DNA of 64,000 nt from Marinihelvus fidelis (GCF_008725655.1 NZ_VYXP01000001.1:1-64000); one strand, 5' to 3'; positions 19,678 to 32,233 are shown, counted from the first letter of the stretch. Translations and numbers: made by a program. The notes: generated by a model from the sequence alone, not told the origin.

Positions 19678-21363
19678 ATGAGTGACGACAAAAAGAACAA
19701 CGGTGCGCAGACCAGCGACATCATGAAGAGCGGCCCGGCCCGTGCGCCAGCGCGCTCCATGCTGCGCGCCACCGGCCTGGGCGACGACGACCTGGCGCGG
19801 CCGATGGTGGCCGTGGTCAACACCTGGAGCGAGGTCACGCCGTGCAACATCCACCTGCGCGCGCTGGCCACCCCGGTGAAGGAAGGCATCCGCGAGGCCG
19901 GCGGCACGCCCATCGAGTTCAACACCATCGTCGTTACCGACGGCATCACCATGGGTACGCCGGGCATGCGCGCGTCGCTGATGTCGCGCGAGACCATCTG
20001 TGATTCCATCGAGCTGGCCGTGGGTGGCCACTCGCTGGACGCGCTGGTGATCCTGGTGGGTTGCGACAAGACCCTGCCGGCCGCCGCCATGGCCGCCGCG
20101 CGACTGAACCTGCCCTGCGTCATTTTGTACGGCGGTTCCATCGGCAAGGGCCGCTACAAGGGCCGCGACCTGTCCATCCAGGACGTGTTCGAGGCCGTCG
20201 GCGCGCACGCGGCCGGCACCATCGACGACGAGGAACTGGACGGCATCGAGAAGGCGGCGCTGCCGGGCCCCGGCGCCTGCGGCGGCCAGTTCACCGCCAA
20301 CTCCATGGCGCTGGCGCTGACCATGCTGGGCCTGTCGCCGCTGGGCCTGAACGATATTCCCGCCGTGCACCCGGGCAAGATCGGTGCCGCCCGCCAGGCC
20401 GGTCGCTGGGTGATGGACGCATTGGCCGCGGGCCGCACGCCGGACCAGCTGATCACTCGCGAGTCGCTGCGCAACGCCGCGGCGGCCACCTGCGCCACGG
20501 CCGGTTCCACCAATGCCGTACTGCACCTGCTGGCGGTCGCCGCCGAGATGGGCGTGGATTTCGAATTGAATGAGTGGGACGAAATCTCCGCCGCCACGCC
20601 GGTCATTGCCGACCTGAAGCCCGGTGGCAAGTACCTGGCCGTAGACATGTTCGAAGCCGGCGGCACCCCGGCCGTGGTCCGTCGCCTGCTGGCCGCGGGC
20701 AAGATCAGCGACACGCTGACTGTCACCGGCCGCACCCTGGGCGAGGAAGCCGCCGACCTGGCGGAGCCGGAATCCCAGGACGTCATTTATGACATCGAGC
20801 ACGCGCTCAAGCCGCGCGGTGGTTTCGGCGTGCTGTTCGGCAACCTGGCACCGGAAGGCTGCGTGGTGAAACTCGCCGGCCACGGTATCCTGCATTTCGA
20901 AGGCCCGGCCAAGGTGTTTGATTCCGAGGAAGCCACATTCCAGGCCGTGCAGACCGGCCAGGTGGAAGCCGGCGACGTGGTCGTCATCCGTTACGAAGGC
21001 CCGAAAGGCGGCCCGGGCATGCGCGAGATGCTGGCGGTGACCGCCGCCATCGCCGGTCGTGGCCTGTCCGATTCCGTGGCGCTGATTACGGACGGACGAT
21101 TCTCCGGCGCCACCCACGGTTTCATGGTCGGCCACGTGGCCCCGGAAGCCGCGATGGGCGGGCCGATCGCGCTGGTTCGCAACGGCGACCGCATCACCCT
21201 GGACGTGGAAAACCAGGAAATCCGCGTCGATGCCGACCTGGACGCACGCCGCGACGGCTTCGAGCCGTTGAAGAAGCCGGCACCCGCCGGCGTCTACGCC
21301 AAGTACGCCCGGCTGGTGGGCTCCGCGTCGAAAGGCGCCGTCACCGTGCCGCATGGCGAATAA
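19678..21363 (+). CDS. ilvD: Dihydroxy-acid dehydratase
   Basis: Dehydrates 2,3-dihydroxy-isovalerate and -methylvalerate to the 2-oxo acids in valine and isoleucine synthesis. The protein has 561 residues. It shows the Fe-S ligands of the IlvD family: Cys56 (VTPCNIH), Cys129 (GCDKTLPAA) and Cys201 ([14 protein letters not shown]). The C-terminal signature [17 protein letters not shown] is also present. It is the first structural gene after the attenuator. The 561-residue length fits the shorter [2Fe-2S] type better than the roughly 615-residue E. coli type; that cluster assignment is inferred. Confidence 0.97.
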   Translation: MSDDKKNNGAQTSDIMKSGPARAPARSMLRATGLGDDDLARPMVAVVNTWSEVTPCNIHLRALATPVKEGIREAGGTPIEFNTIVVTDGITMGTPGMRASLMSRETICDSIELAVGGHSLDALVILVGCDKTLPAAAMAAARLNLPCVILYGGSIGKGRYKGRDLSIQDVFEAVGAHAAGTIDDEELDGIEKAALPGPGACGGQFTANSMALALTMLGLSPLGLNDIPAVHPGKIGAARQAGRWVMDALAAGRTPDQLITRESLRNAAAATCATAGSTNAVLHLLAVAAEMGVDFELNEWDEISAATPVIADLKPGGKYLAVDMFEAGGTPAVVRRLLAAGKISDTLTVTGRTLGEEAADLAEPESQDVIYDIEHALKPRGGFGVLFGNLAPEGCVVKLAGHGILHFEGPAKVFDSEEATFQAVQTGQVEAGDVVVIRYEGPKGGPGMREMLAVTAAIAGRGLSDSVALITDGRFSGATHGFMVGHVAPEAAMGGPIALVRNGDRITLDVENQEIRVDADLDARRDGFEPLKKPAPAGVYAKYARLVGSASKGAVTVPHGE

Positions 21364-21415
21364 CCGATTAACCCTGAACACACTGAAAACGCATTTATTT
21401 AGAGAGGACTGAACG

Positions 21416-22426
21416 ATGAAACTGTTTACCACCGAAGACGTAAAGCGCGACGCACTCGAAGGCCAGACCCTGGCGGTCCTGGGCTACGGCTCACAGGGTC
21501 GCGCCCACGCCAACAACCTGCGCGATTCCGGCTACAACGTGATTATCGGAGCGCGCCCGGGCGGCCCGACCGCGAAAGCCGCCGAAGCCGCCGGCTTCGA
21601 GGTCTTTGATTTCGCCGAGGCAACCGCGAAAGCCCAGCACATTTCCATGCTGGTGCCGGACATGGTGCAGCCGGCGGTGTTCGAGCAGATCAAGGACCAC
21701 CTGCAGGATGGCGACACGCTGCTGTTCGCCCACGGCCTGAACGTGCACTTTGGCGCCATCGAGCCGCCGAAGAACATCGACGTCACTATGGTCGCGCCCA
21801 AGTCCCCGGGTGACCTGGTGCGTCGCCAGTACCAGGAAGGCCGTGGCGTGCCGTGCCTGCGCGCGGTCTACCAGGATGCCTCCGGCGAAGCTGCCGAGCG
21901 CGCGCTGAGCTACGCCCACGGCCTGGGCGGCACCCACGCCGGCGTGCTGGACACCACCTTTGCCGAGGAAACCGAGACCGACCTGTTTGGTGAGCAGGCC
22001 GTGCTGTGCGGCGGCACCGCCCAGCTGGTCATGCACGGCTTCGACACGCTGGTGGAAGCCGGCTACCAGCCGGAAGCGGCCTACTTCGAGTGCCTGCACG
22101 AGCTGAAGCTGATTGTCGACCTGCTGTACGAAGGCGGCCTGGACAAGATGTACGAGTTCATCTCCGACACCGCGGCCTACGGCGACCTGGTTTCCGGCCC
22201 GCGCATCATCGATGACAGCGTCAAGGCGCGCATGAAGGACGTACTGACCGACATCCAGGACGGCACCTTCGCCAAGGCATGGATGGACGAGTACGCGGCC
22301 GGCTCCAATGGCTACCAGGCCATGCTGACCAAGCGTCGCGCGCATCCGATCGAGTCCACTGGCAGCAAGCTGCGTGATCGCATGAGCTGGCTGGCGAAGA
22401 AGAACAAGGCCCAGGAAGCGGCCTGA
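21416..22426 (+). CDS. ilvC: Ketol-acid reductoisomerase
   Basis: Converts acetolactate or acetohydroxybutyrate to the dihydroxy acid with Mg and NADPH. The 336 residues identify the short class I form, not the long enterobacterial class II. The Rossmann motif [17 protein letters not shown] lies at 23-39, with GARPGG as the cofactor loop. Catalytic acidic residues lie in [12 protein letters not shown] and the [19 protein letters not shown] segment. An AGAGAGGA ribosome site precedes the ATG. It follows ilvD by 52 bases. Confidence 0.97.
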   Translation: MKLFTTEDVKRDALEGQTLAVLGYGSQGRAHANNLRDSGYNVIIGARPGGPTAKAAEAAGFEVFDFAEATAKAQHISMLVPDMVQPAVFEQIKDHLQDGDTLLFAHGLNVHFGAIEPPKNIDVTMVAPKSPGDLVRRQYQEGRGVPCLRAVYQDASGEAAERALSYAHGLGGTHAGVLDTTFAEETETDLFGEQAVLCGGTAQLVMHGFDTLVEAGYQPEAAYFECLHELKLIVDLLYEGGLDKMYEFISDTAAYGDLVSGPRIIDDSVKARMKDVLTDIQDGTFAKAWMDEYAAGSNGYQAMLTKRRAHPIESTGSKLRDRMSWLAKKNKAQEAA

Positions 22427-22454
22427 ACGAAAGCCTTAAGGAACGGGGAAAACC

Positions 22455-24149
22455 ATGAGCCTGCTGGATAAACGCGAAGACACATCGGCCGAGCCGCTGA
22501 CCGGTTCGCAGCTGATGATCGAGGCGCTGAAGCGCAACGGGGTGAAGGAGATTTTCGGCTACCCCGGCGGCGCCATCATGCCGCTGTACGACGCGCTGGT
22601 AGGCTCCGGCCTGAAGCACTACCTGACCCGCCACGAGCAGGGCGCGTCGCTGGCGGCGGATGCCTACGGCCGCGTCACGCGGCGGGCCGGGGTGTGCATG
22701 GCCACCTCCGGCCCCGGGGCGACCAACCTGGTCACCGGCATTGCCAATGCCTACATGGACTCGGTGCCGATGGTGGCGATAACCGGCCAGGTGGCCAGTT
22801 CGCTGATCGGCACCGATGCCTTCCAGGAGGTCGACATCTTCGGCATCACCCTGCCGGTGGTGAAGCACAGCTTTGTGGTCCGCGATGTCAGCGAGATCCC
22901 CGAGATCATGGACGAAGCCTTCCGCATCGCGGAAGGCGGCCGTCCCGGCCCCGTCCTGGTGGACTTCCCCAAGGACGTCTCCGTCGCCACCCACTCACCG
23001 TCACGCGTCACGCGTCACGCGTCACCCAAGCCCGCCCCGGTCGACGAAGCCGCCATCACCGCGGCCAACGAGCTGCTGGCCAAGGCCCGCCGCCCGCTGG
23101 TCATCGCCGGTGGCGGCATCGCCATTTCCGATGCCATCGACGCATTTCGTGATTTTGTCGAGCGTACCGGCCTGCCGGTCACCGCCACGCTGAAGTCGCT
23201 GGGCTCGCTGCCCACCGACCACGAGCGTTTCCTGGGCATGCTGGGCATGCACGGCAACGAGGCAGCCAACCACGCGGTGCAGAACTGCGACCTGCTGATG
23301 GTGATCGGCGGCCGTTTCGACGATCGCGTCACCGGCAAACTGACTCATTTCGCGCCCACGGCCCAGGTCATTCACATGGATATCGACCCGGCCGAGGTCT
23401 CGAAGCTGCGCAAGCCGGATGTCGCCATCGTCGGCGAACTGGCGCCGGCGCTGGAGAAGCTGGGTCCGGCTGAGCCGCCGCGCGCGTCCTGGATCAACCA
23501 GTGCGAGGCCTGGAAAAAGGAATTCGCCTGGCGTTACGACGCCCCCGGCGAGGGCATCTACGCGCCGAAACTGCTGCGCGACATGAGCCGCATGCGCGAC
23601 GACCTGGTCGTCGCCTGTGACGTGGGCCAGCACCAGATGTGGGTGGCGCAGCATTGCCGTTTCAACGACCCGCTGCAGCACCTGACCTCCGGCGGCCTGG
23701 GCACGATGGGTTACGGCCTGCCGGCGGCCATGGGCGCCAAGGTGGCGAAGCCGGAGGCGAAGGTCGTGGCCGTCTGTGGCGACGGCTCTTTCATGATGAA
23801 CGTGCAGGAACTGGCCACGCTGAACCGCTACGGCATCGACGTGCGCATCCTGCTGCTGAACAACGCCATGCTGGGCATGGTCCGGCAGTGGCAGGAGCTG
23901 TTCTTCGAAGGCAATTACAGCGAGGTCGACCTGTCCGACAACCCCGATTTCGCCCGCGTGGCGGAAGCCTTCGGCCTGATTTCGAAGGCCATCGACAAGC
24001 CGGCCGAGGTCGACGGCGGCCTGGAATGGTTGCTGGCCGACGACGGCCAGGGCCCGCGCCTGCTGCACGTGCGCATCGACCCGATGGAAAACGTCTGGCC
24101 GCTGGTGCCGCCGGGCCAGGCCAACCACAAGATGATGGGGAACCGTTGA
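22455..24149 (+). CDS. ilvG: Acetolactate synthase large subunit with a translated heptamer repeat
   Basis: A TPP- and FAD-dependent enzyme for the first common step of branched-chain synthesis. The 564 residues have the PYR domain (FGYPGGAIMPLYDAL, catalytic Glu61), the central FAD-binding domain (IGGRFDDRVTGKL) and the PP domain with the TPP motif GDGSFMMN. Between PYR and central domains, at residues 181-193, the protein reads [12 protein letters not shown]. Those codons are three and a half GTCACGC heptamers of the intergenic repeat family. The homologous linker varies in other synthases, so function is probably kept. The small subunit follows two bases later. Confidence 0.96.
   Translation: MSLLDKREDTSAEPLTGSQLMIEALKRNGVKEIFGYPGGAIMPLYDALVGSGLKHYLTRHEQGASLAADAYGRVTRRAGVCMATSGPGATNLVTGIANAYMDSVPMVAITGQVASSLIGTDAFQEVDIFGITLPVVKHSFVVRDVSEIPEIMDEAFRIAEGGRPGPVLVDFPKDVSVATHSPSRVTRHASPKPAPVDEAAITAANELLAKARRPLVIAGGGIAISDAIDAFRDFVERTGLPVTATLKSLGSLPTDHERFLGMLGMHGNEAANHAVQNCDLLMVIGGRFDDRVTGKLTHFAPTAQVIHMDIDPAEVSKLRKPDVAIVGELAPALEKLGPAEPPRASWINQCEAWKKEFAWRYDAPGEGIYAPKLLRDMSRMRDDLVVACDVGQHQMWVAQHCRFNDPLQHLTSGGLGTMGYGLPAAMGAKVAKPEAKVVAVCGDGSFMMNVQELATLNRYGIDVRILLLNNAMLGMVRQWQELFFEGNYSEVDLSDNPDFARVAEAFGLISKAIDKPAEVDGGLEWLLADDGQGPRLLHVRIDPMENVWPLVPPGQANHKMMGNR
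22993..23027. repeat. GTGANNN heptamer array inside ilvG
   Basis: In the reverse-complement orientation: one degenerate unit, three perfect GTCACGC units (23000-23020) and a partial fourth. It is read in frame within the acetolactate synthase gene. Three units are 21 bases, so their insertion keeps the frame. Gain or loss of a single unit would break the gene. Confidence 0.92.
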
Positions 24150-24151
24150 TC

Positions 24152-24449
24152 ATGAGCACCGCTACCGCGACCCCCATTGCCGCCGCCGCGGCCACCGATA
24201 TCCACCAGCTGGACCTGCGCCTGCGCGCGGTCGAGGGCGCCGTCGTGCGTGCCCTGGGCCTGATCGAGCGGCGCGGTTTTCGCCTGCTCGCCTGTGAAGT
24301 GGCCGATGCCTGTGAAGATGGCCAGGCCCGGTTCCAGGCCATGTCCGTCCGGGTGCGTTCCGACCGCCCGGCCGAGTTGCTGAAGCGGCAGCTCGAACGC
24401 CTGTATGACGTCCTGCAGGTGGAAATGAAACAACCCGGAGTAACACACC

Positions 24450-24457
<8 letters not shown>
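24152..24457 (+). CDS. ilvM: Acetolactate synthase small subunit, ACT domain (IlvM-like)
   Basis: A 101-residue protein starting two bases after the large subunit stop. The core (HQLDLRLRAVEGAVVRALGLIERRGFRLLACEVADA, then VRVRSDRPAELLKRQLERLYDV) has the ACT-domain pattern of the short IlvM-type regulatory subunits. The usual 80-100 residue length indicates the short type, not the longer IlvN/IlvH. Its frame overlaps the leuA start by 8 bases, so translation of leuA is probably coupled. Confidence 0.9.
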
Positions 24458-26006
<1,549 letters not shown>

Positions 26007-26025
26007 CACGAATTAAGGCACGATC

Positions 26026-26974
<949 letters not shown>

Positions 26975-26982
<8 letters not shown>

Positions 26983-28393
26983 TCGCCCGCAATCGCTGTT
27001 CGACAAGCTCTGGGCGAACCACGTGGTTCGCGCGGAGAGTGCGGACACCCCGGCGATCCTGTATATCGACCTGCACCTGGTGCACGAAGTGACCAGCCCG
27101 CAGGGGTTTGACGTGCTGCGCCAGCGCGACCTGCCGGTGCGCCGGCCGGACCGCACGCTGGCCACGCTCGATCATTCCACGCCGACCACCCCGCCGGGCC
27201 CGGACGGCGAGCGTCACTACTTCACCCCGCAGGCGAAGGCCCAGGTGGAAACCCTGGAACGCAACTGCGCCGAGTTCGGTATCCGCCTGGAAGGCTGGGG
27301 TTCGGACTACCGCGGCGTGGTGCACGTGATGGGCCCCGAGCTGGGCGCCACCCAGCCCGGCATGACCGTGGTCTGCGGTGACAGCCACACCAGCACCCAT
27401 GGCGCCTTTGGCGCGCTGGCATTCGGCATCGGCACCACCGAGGTCGGCTACGTGCTGGCCACGCAGTGCCTGCCGCAGCGCAAGCCGAAGAGCATGCGCG
27501 TGGTCGTCGACGGGCAACTGGGCCCGGGCGTGGCGGCCAAGGACATGGCGCTGCACATCATCCGCACCATCGGTGTGAACGGCGGTACAGGCTACGCCAT
27601 CGAGTACGCCGGCGAGGCTATCCGCGCGCTGGACATGGAAGGCCGGATGACGGTCTGCAATATGACCATCGAGGCCGGCGCCCGCGCCGGCATGGTGGCG
27701 CCGGATGCGACCACCATCGAATACCTGCGCGGGCGCGAACTGGCGCCCCGGGGCGGGGATTTTGAACGCGCCGCCGAAGGCTGGCTGGCGCTGGCCGGCG
27801 ACGACGGCGCGACCTTCGATCGTGAGGTCATTATTGACGCCGCCGATATCGCGCCGACCCTGACCTGGGGCACGGACCCGGGCATGTCGGTACGGCTGGG
27901 CGAGGCGGTGCCGGAAGGCGACACGCCTGGTCGCCGCCGCGCGCTGGATTACATGGGCGTCACCGGCGGCCAGCCGCTGGACGGCCACGGCGTGGATGTC
28001 GTGTTTGTCGGCAGCTGCACCAACGGGCGTTTGTCTGACCTGCGTGCCGCCGCCGAGATCCTGCGCGGGCAGCGCGTCGCCGTCGGCACCCGCATGCTGG
28101 TGGTGCCGGGTTCCGAGTCGGTCAAGCGCGCCGCCGAGGCCGAGGGCCTGGACCGCGTGTTCACCGATGCCGGCGCCGAATGGCGCGAGCCCGGCTGCTC
28201 AATGTGCCTGGCCATGAACGGCGACCTGGTGCCGGCCGGCAAGACCGCCGTCAGCACCTCGAACCGCAATTTCGAAGGCCGCCAGGGCACCGGCGCGCGG
28301 ACCATGCTGGCCAGCCCGGCCACTGCCGCGGCCTGCGCGATCGCCGGCCGCGTGGTCGACCCGCGGGGCGAAGCCGCACGGGAGGTGGCCTGA
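26975..28393 (+). CDS. leuC: 3-isopropylmalate dehydratase large subunit
   Basis: An aconitase-family subunit carrying a [4Fe-4S] cluster that isomerises 2- to 3-isopropylmalate with LeuD. The 472 residues show the LeuC motifs [33 protein letters not shown], one cluster Cys in VGSCTNGR and the other two in EPGCSMC. The length is normal. The stop overlaps the leuD ATG (TGATG). Confidence 0.97.
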
Positions 28394-28971
28394 TGGACGC
28401 GTTTACCCGCCTGACCGGTAGCGCGCTGGTGCTGCCACAGAAAAACATCGACACCGACCAGATCATCCCCGCGCGTTTCCTGACCGCGACCAGCTTTGAC
28501 GGCCTGGCCGATGGCGCCTTCGCCGACTGGCGCTTCAACGCCGACGGCAGCGAAAAGCCGGATTGTGTCCTGAACGAGGCACGCGGCAAGACCAGCCCGA
28601 TCCTGGTGGCCGGCCGCAACTTCGGCTGCGGTTCGTCACGCGAACACGCGCCCCGTGCGCTGCTGGCCTATGGTTTCCGTGTCGTGATATCCAGTGAAAT
28701 TGCAGACATCTTCCGCAATAATTCACAAAATGTCGGGTTATTGCCCATTGTTCTGCCTGAAGACCAGCACGCAAGGCTGCTGGACATGGATGGCCGCGAC
28801 CTGACTATCGATCTTGAAAATACCGTCGTGTTCGATGCGGATGGCAACAAATACCCGTTTGAAATCGACGGTTTTGCGCGATATTGCCTGTTGAACGGCA
28901 TGGATCGCCTGGACTTCCTGCTTGCCGAAACGGCAAACATCCAAGCATACGAGGCTCAACATGAACGCTAA
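28393..28971 (+). CDS. leuD: 3-isopropylmalate dehydratase small subunit
   Basis: Swivel-domain partner of LeuC. From the ATG at 28393, overlapping the leuC stop by one base, it has 192 residues with the family motifs NIDTDQIIPARFL and GRNFGCGSSREHAPRALLAYGFRVVIS. The 3' part (after about 28680) is visibly less GC-rich than its neighbours, with codons such as ATA and AAT, but the protein is normal. Its last 11 bases overlap the leuB start. Confidence 0.97.
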   Translation: MDAFTRLTGSALVLPQKNIDTDQIIPARFLTATSFDGLADGAFADWRFNADGSEKPDCVLNEARGKTSPILVAGRNFGCGSSREHAPRALLAYGFRVVISSEIADIFRNNSQNVGLLPIVLPEDQHARLLDMDGRDLTIDLENTVVFDADGNKYPFEIDGFARYCLLNGMDRLDFLLAETANIQAYEAQHER

Positions 28972-30040
28972 AGTCGTCCTGCTGCCCGGTGACGGCATCG
29001 GCCCCGAGGTCACTGACCAGGCCGAGAAACTCATACGCTCGATGTCCGACCAGTACGGCCTGGGCATCGAAATCAATACCGGCCTGATTGGCGGCGCGGC
29101 CCTGGATGAAACCGGCGAGCCGCTGCCCGAAGACACGCTGGCCATGTGCCGCGAGGCCGATGCCGTGGTGCTGGGCGCCGTCGGCGGGCCCAAGTGGGAC
29201 GACCCGCACGCCAAAAAGCGCCCGGAGCAGGGGCTGCTGGCGCTACGCCGCGAGCTGAAGCTGTTCGCCAACCTGCGCCCGGTGCGCCTGCACCCCGCGC
29301 TGGCCGAGATCAGCCCGCTGAAGACCGAGCGCATCAAGAACGTCGACCTGATGGTGGTGCGCGAGCTTACCGGCGGCAGCTACTTCGGCGACAAGGAAGA
29401 GGGCGATGATTTCGCCAGCGACAGCTGCACCTACACGCGAGAGGAAGTCGAGCGCGTGGTCACCATGGCCGCTGACATGGCGCGGGCGCGCTACGGCCGC
29501 CTGACCATGATCGACAAGGCCAATGTCATGGCCACCTCGCGGCTTTGGCGCGCGGTCAGCGCCGAGGTCATGGAGAAAAAGTACCCGGACGTGGCCTACG
29601 AGACCATGCTGGTGGATGCCGCGGCCATGCATATCGTCGCCAACCCGTCGCGGTTCAACGTCATCGTCACCGAGAACATGTTCGGCGACATCCTCACCGA
29701 CGAGGCCTCGGTTCTGGTGGGGTCGATGGGTATGCTGCCGTCCGCGTCGCTGGGCGAGGGCAAGGCCGGCCTGTACGAGCCGATCCACGGCTCCGCGCCG
29801 GATATCGCCGGCCGCGGCCTGGCCAACCCCTTCGGCATGCTGGGCTCGGTCGGCATGATGTTCGAGTACTCACTGGGCATGCGTGAAGCCGCCCGCCAGG
29901 TCGAGCTGGCCATCTGGAACGCGGTCTCCGCCGGCCAGTGCACGCTGGACATCGGCGGCAACCTGCGCACCGACGAGGCGGCCGACGCCGTCATCAACCA
30001 GCTCGGCGACATTCACGCCAAGAAAGTCGCGTTCATCTGA
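28961..30040 (+). CDS. leuB: 3-isopropylmalate dehydrogenase
   Basis: NAD-dependent oxidative decarboxylation of 3-isopropylmalate to the leucine 2-oxo acid. The 359 residues carry LLPGDGIGPEV at the start, VRELTGGSYFG, the catalytic DKANVMATSRLW, and NMFGDILTDEASVLVGSMGMLPSASLG. The EPIHGSAPDIAGRGLANPFG segment completes the set. The ATG at 28961 overlaps leuD by 11 bases, and the stop overlaps the ilvA start by one base. Confidence 0.97.
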   Translation: MNAKVVLLPGDGIGPEVTDQAEKLIRSMSDQYGLGIEINTGLIGGAALDETGEPLPEDTLAMCREADAVVLGAVGGPKWDDPHAKKRPEQGLLALRRELKLFANLRPVRLHPALAEISPLKTERIKNVDLMVVRELTGGSYFGDKEEGDDFASDSCTYTREEVERVVTMAADMARARYGRLTMIDKANVMATSRLWRAVSAEVMEKKYPDVAYETMLVDAAAMHIVANPSRFNVIVTENMFGDILTDEASVLVGSMGMLPSASLGEGKAGLYEPIHGSAPDIAGRGLANPFGMLGSVGMMFEYSLGMREAARQVELAIWNAVSAGQCTLDIGGNLRTDEAADAVINQLGDIHAKKVAFI

Positions 30041-31623
30041 TGAGCGAGGGGCTGGCCGCCGAATTCCTGCAGCGCGCCCTTCGCGCGCAGGTTTACGACG
30101 TGGCCAAACGTACGCCGCTGGAAAAGGCGCCGAAGCTGTCGGCCCGCATCGGTGTGCCGCTGCTGCTGAAGCGCGAAGACCTGCAGCCGACATTCGCCTT
30201 CAAACTGCGTGGCGCCTACAACTGCCTGCACCAGCTGCCGGCCGAACAGCGCGCTAACGGCGTGGTGGCCGCGTCCGCCGGCAACCATGCCCAGGGCGTG
30301 GCGCTGGCGGCGCGCGAACTGGGTATCGCCGCGCGCATCTACATGCCGCGCACCACGCCGGAGATCAAGGTGCGCGCCGTGGAAGCGCTGGGCGCCGAGA
30401 TCGTCCAGGCCGGTGACGACTACGACGCTACTTGCGCCGCGGCCATGGCGGACGTGGAAAAGAGCGGCGCGTATTTCGTACACCCATTCAACGATCCGGA
30501 CGTGATTGCCGGGCAGGGCACCATCGGTATCGAGATCGGCCAGCAGATGGCCAAACCGCCCGCCGTGGTGTTCATACCCGTCGGCGGTGGCGGCATGGCG
30601 GCCGGCGTGGCCGCCACGGTCAAGGCCATCTACCCGAACACGAAGGTCATCGGCGTCGAGCCCGAAGACGCCGCCAGCATGAAGGCGGCCATCGAGGCCG
30701 GCAAGCCGGTCGATATCGGCGCCACCGGCATGTTCGCCGACGGCGTGGCCGTGCGCATCGTCGGCAGCCGCTCCTACGCCATGTGCGCGGAGCTGCTGGA
30801 CGAGGTCATCACTGTCAGCGTGGACGAGGTCTGCGCGGCCGTTCGCTCGGTGTTCGAGGAAGTCCGCGCCGTGCCGGAACCCGCAGGCGCCCTGGCCGTG
30901 GCCGGCGCCATCGCCTGGGCCGCACGCCACCCGGAAGCGACCGCCGCCGATGCCGCGGACCAGCGCGCCTGGGTCGCCATCGTCAGCGGCGCCAACGTCA
31001 ATTTCGACCGCCTGGGCCATGTCGTCGAGCGCTGCGCGCTGGGCGACGGCAACGAGGCCCTGCTGGCCGTGACCATCCCGGAACGCCCGGGCAGCTTCCT
31101 GGAGTTCTGCCGCACGCTGGGCGACTGCTCGGTGTCCGAGTTCAACTACCGCAACAACGGCACGCCCGACGCGCGCGTGTTCGTCGGCGTGCGCCTGCGC
31201 GAATCAGAAGCCACGCTGGAAGACCGCCTGGGCGAACGCGGCTACGAGGTCATCGACCTGTCCCGCAACGAGGTCGCCAAGCTGCACCTGCGCCACCTGG
31301 TCGGCGGCTGCCTGCCCACCGGCGAGCGCGAACGCCTGTACCGATTCGAATTCCCCGAACGTCCCGGCGCACTGCTGGAGTTCCTGACCGTGCTCGCGGG
31401 CCGCTGGTCCATCAGCCTGTTCCACTACCGCAACCACGCCGCCGCCCACGGCCGCGTGCTGGCCGGCTTCCTGGTGCCCGAAGCCGACGAGGACCGCTTC
31501 CACGCCTTCCTCGACGAAACGGGATACCACTACACGGACGAGACGGACAACCCGGCCTGCCAGGCGTTTTTGTCTGCGGCGCCGGTGGCGGTTGCCAAAC
31601 CCAGGGTTTCGGTGGCCGGGTAG
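30040..31623 (+). CDS. ilvA: Threonine ammonia-lyase, biosynthetic, with two C-terminal ACT-like domains
   Basis: A PLP enzyme that deaminates threonine to 2-oxobutanoate, the entry to isoleucine. The 527 residues have the catalytic domain (Lys55 in FAFKLRGAYNCL, SAGNHAQGVA, the PLP phosphate loop VGGGGMAAG). Two ACT-like regulatory repeats follow, beginning VTIPERPGSFLEFC and FEFPERPGALLEFL. The long form with two domains is the isoleucine-inhibited biosynthetic type. It is the last gene of the operon. A short heptamer array and no obvious terminator follow. Confidence 0.96.
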   Translation: MSEGLAAEFLQRALRAQVYDVAKRTPLEKAPKLSARIGVPLLLKREDLQPTFAFKLRGAYNCLHQLPAEQRANGVVAASAGNHAQGVALAARELGIAARIYMPRTTPEIKVRAVEALGAEIVQAGDDYDATCAAAMADVEKSGAYFVHPFNDPDVIAGQGTIGIEIGQQMAKPPAVVFIPVGGGGMAAGVAATVKAIYPNTKVIGVEPEDAASMKAAIEAGKPVDIGATGMFADGVAVRIVGSRSYAMCAELLDEVITVSVDEVCAAVRSVFEEVRAVPEPAGALAVAGAIAWAARHPEATAADAADQRAWVAIVSGANVNFDRLGHVVERCALGDGNEALLAVTIPERPGSFLEFCRTLGDCSVSEFNYRNNGTPDARVFVGVRLRESEATLEDRLGERGYEVIDLSRNEVAKLHLRHLVGGCLPTGERERLYRFEFPERPGALLEFLTVLAGRWSISLFHYRNHAAAHGRVLAGFLVPEADEDRFHAFLDETGYHYTDETDNPACQAFLSAAPVAVAKPRVSVAG

Positions 31624-31627
31624 GTTG

Positions 31628-31655
31628 GTGACGCGTGACGGGTGACGGGTGACAA
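31628..31655. repeat. GTGANNN heptamer array after ilvA
   Basis: Four units (GTGACGC, GTGACGG, GTGACGG, GTGACAA) begin five bases after the ilvA stop and fade into degenerate copies up to about 31676. No facing inverted array is present. Confidence 0.85.
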
Positions 31656-31724
31656 GTAGTGGGTGGCCGGTGAGGGAATCAGGCGGCGAGAGGCAGGTCC
31701 AAACCCAAGTCCATGATATTGTGT

Positions 31725-31752
31725 CATAACGTTAAGACGTCAGGACGTTATG
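31725..31752 (+). promoter_or_regulatory. Operator of the RHH/RelE toxin-antitoxin operon
   Basis: A perfect inverted repeat CATAACGT (31725-31732) / ACGTTATG (31745-31752) is centred exactly on a smaller palindrome GACGTC (31736-31741). The right arm contains the first of two adjacent ATG codons of the antitoxin, so a bound repressor would cover the start codon. A ribbon-helix-helix antitoxin commonly binds such sites. Confidence 0.75.
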
Positions 31753-31986
31753 ATGGCCGAATTATCCAAACGCTCAACCATCTATTTCGACCCGCAACTG
31801 CATGCTGCGTTGCGGTTGAAAGCGGCGCATACCGATCGTTCCGTGTCGGACCTTGTCAACGACGCGGTGCGCGCGTCCTTGGCCGAGGACCAGGAGGACC
31901 TTGCCGCTTTCGCAGACCGGGTGGCTGAGCCGACGATCAGTTACGAAGCCCTTCTCGATGATCTGAAAGCCAATGGCAAGCTATGA
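31753..31986 (+). CDS. Ribbon-helix-helix antitoxin of a RelE-type pair
   Basis: A 77-residue protein (78 if the preceding ATG at 31750 is used). The N-terminal KRSTIYFDPQLHAALRLKAAHTDRSVSDLVNDAVRASL has the strand-helix-helix pattern of CopG/ribbon-helix-helix DNA-binding antitoxins. The acidic C-terminus (EDQEDLAAFADRVAEPTISYEALLDDLKANGKL) is of the RelB-like type that wraps the toxin. It overlaps the toxin gene by 14 bases. A palindromic operator lies at its start. Confidence 0.88.
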   Translation: MAELSKRSTIYFDPQLHAALRLKAAHTDRSVSDLVNDAVRASLAEDQEDLAAFADRVAEPTISYEALLDDLKANGKL

Positions 31987-32233
31987 GCTGGTTTTCAGAA
32001 AGTCCGTCACGAGGGATTTCCGGAGTATTCCCAAGCGCGACGTCGGGCGGATACTGAAGCGGATTGAGCGTTTGCTGGAAGACCCCCGCCCCTCAGGCTG
32101 CGAAAAACTGTCAGGACAAGATCGCTACCGGGTGCGGCAAGGGGTCTATCGGATCATTTACGAGATCAGCGATCGTCACCTGGTCATCACTGTCGTCAAG
32201 GTTGGCCATCGACAATCGGTTTACCGGAAATAG
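31973..32233 (+). CDS. RelE/ParE-family toxin
   Basis: An 86-residue RelE-fold protein: YELVFRKSVTRDFRSIPKRDVGRILKRIERLLEDPRP, then SGQDRYRVRQGVYRIIYEISDRHLVITVVKVGHRQSVYR. The basic residues and the C-terminal GHRQSVYR pattern are those of ribosome-dependent mRNA interferases of the RelE group, although ParE-like action cannot be ruled out. It is co-translated with the antitoxin. The stop is 13 bases from the convergent cysG stop. Confidence 0.9.
   Translation: MASYELVFRKSVTRDFRSIPKRDVGRILKRIERLLEDPRPSGCEKLSGQDRYRVRQGVYRIIYEISDRHLVITVVKVGHRQSVYRK

Noticed and set aside
28680-28960. Lower GC in the 3' half of leuD as a sign of transfer.
   Set aside because: The protein is a normal LeuD in perfect operon context, and the change is short and mild.
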